This document shows, one piece after another, positions 63,349 through 64,000 of a DNA stretch of 64,000 nt (positions are counted from its first letter, which is position 1; each line of letters starts with the position of its first letter). The DNA lies in the NCBI RefSeq assembly GCF_965248315.1, contig NZ_CBDFIX010000002.1:2170001-2234000 (forward strand). The letters are read 5' to 3'. The notes under the pieces are model-generated. The model saw only the letters and a list, made by a program, of their open reading frames with translations, had not been told where the DNA came from and ran no database searches. The translations under genes and the position numbers were made by a program. Origin of the DNA: Ulvibacterium sp965248315 (lineage in GTDB: Bacteria; Bacteroidota; Bacteroidia; Flavobacteriales; Flavobacteriaceae).

Positions 63349-64000
63349 ATGAAAAGAAAAGTCGTTACCACGGCAGATGGCTCAAAGACCATTTATTTGG
63401 AGGATTGGGACGAACATTACCATTCCAAACATGGTGCAGTCCAAGAAGCATACCATGTATTCATTAAAAATGGGCTTTCTCTTTTTAAAAACAGTCCTAT
63501 TTCTATTTTTGAAATCGGTTTTGGTACGGGCCTAAACGCCCTGATTACCTTTATGGAAGCGCAAAGAATGGATTTAAATATCCGTTATACCGGAGTGGAG
63601 GCGTATCCACCTTCCCCAAAAGAACTTGGGCAGTTAAACTATAGTACAGAATTAAAAGCAAAGGAGTTTCAAAGTATCTTTGAAAAAATGCACGAATGTC
63701 CTTGGGAGGATGATTGTGGGATTTCGAACAACTTTATATTACATAAACAACAGATGGACTTTATGGACATAGATGCCAAAGCTTTGTTTGATCTGGTGTA
63801 TTTTGATGCTTTTGGGGCTAGGGTACAACCGGAGCTTTGGACCGATACCATTTTTGAGAAAATGTTTAAGGCCCTAAAAAAAGGAGGGATTTTGGTTACA
63901 TATTCCGCTAAAGGCAGCGTACGTAGGGCCATGCAATCGGTTGGATTCATTGTAGAACGTCTGCCCGGCCCTCCGGGAAAACGTGAAATGCTTCGGGCCA
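63349..64000 (+). CDS. mnmD: tRNA 5-methylaminomethyl-2-thiouridine methyltransferase (MnmD), 3' truncated by window
   Basis: Starts at the ATG at 63349 and runs off the window, with 217 residues visible. The order matches MnmD/MnmC1: TTADGSKTIYLEDWDEHYHS-type opening, the SAM-binding IFEIGFGTGLNAL, the FDLVYFDAFGARVQPELW active-site segment and the YSAKGSVRRAMQSVGF end. It methylates nm5s2U34 of tRNA. Without a fused FAD domain visible, it is probably the standalone MnmD type. Confidence 0.92.
   Translation, partial: MKRKVVTTADGSKTIYLEDWDEHYHSKHGAVQEAYHVFIKNGLSLFKNSPISIFEIGFGTGLNALITFMEAQRMDLNIRYTGVEAYPPSPKELGQLNYSTELKAKEFQSIFEKMHECPWEDDCGISNNFILHKQQMDFMDIDAKALFDLVYFDAFGARVQPELWTDTIFEKMFKALKKGGILVTYSAKGSVRRAMQSVGFIVERLPGPPGKREMLRA

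Overview
The window looks like chromosome of a marine member of the Flavobacteriaceae (Bacteroidota). The signs are a TonB-linked SusC/SusD pair, a type IX secretion C-terminal sorting domain, GH92 and GH130 mannoside enzymes, a GSIII-type glutamine synthetase, TAnnTTTG-type promoter boxes, few Shine-Dalgarno sequences and several probable TTG starts. The genus cannot be fixed from sequence alone, but a Zobellia/Maribacter/Arenibacter-like organism would fit.

Layout. (1) Positions 2-11552: a plus-strand operon for alpha-mannosides with three GH92 mannosidases, an SSS-family symporter, a GH130 phosphorylase, a CBM9-like protein and a DUF4838 protein. (2) 11601-14674: a Tat-exported NAD-binding epimerase-like protein facing a LytS/LytTR two-component pair that has a 21-bp-spaced direct repeat at its promoter. 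(3) 15134-21091: a small membrane protein, sparse intergenic DNA, and a 1374-residue secreted fusion of FG-GAP/UnbV repeats, a vanadium-haloperoxidase-like domain and a T9SS tail. (4) 21341-23890: a tRNA-Arg(ACG) gene, 3'-end fragments of that tRNA, and between them a roughly 2.1-kb segment carrying only an Abi_2-family gene and paired GTCGGAC repeats. I read it as an integrase-less integrative mini-element with a phage-defence cargo. (5) 24001-30873: apt, a short conserved protein, an SPFH membrane protein, a Na+/Ca2+ exchanger and two tandem CarboxypepD_reg-like paralogues. (6) 30929-34353: divergent glutamine synthetases of two different types. (7) 34516-41412: an AIR-synthase homologue, then a redox cluster (Rieske, thioredoxin, ApbE, DUF4266, DUF3570), then prfA and pyrF. 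(8) 41839-43162: two small secreted or hydrolase genes. (9) 43571-50118: a SusD/SusC operon under a membrane-bound TPR-AraC regulator, with three copies of a conserved intergenic element. (10) 50482-57039: metabolic, regulatory and envelope genes (DUF4197, purU, Lrp, MscS, esterase, DJ-1, DUF1684). (11) 57112-60758: a porin, amtB, glnK, crcB and a small membrane protein. (12) 60878-64000: MazG-like pyrophosphohydrolase, ilvE, DUF4920 and the start of mnmD.

Two non-coding signals stand out. One is the tRNA-Arg island, which has a 15-bp core duplication and helically phased heptamer pairs at both ends. The other is a shared inverted repeat, CCCY-N10-RGGG within a longer TA-rich palindrome, found both between the two glutamine synthetase genes and upstream of glnK-amtB. 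It suggests a nitrogen-assimilation operator in this lineage.
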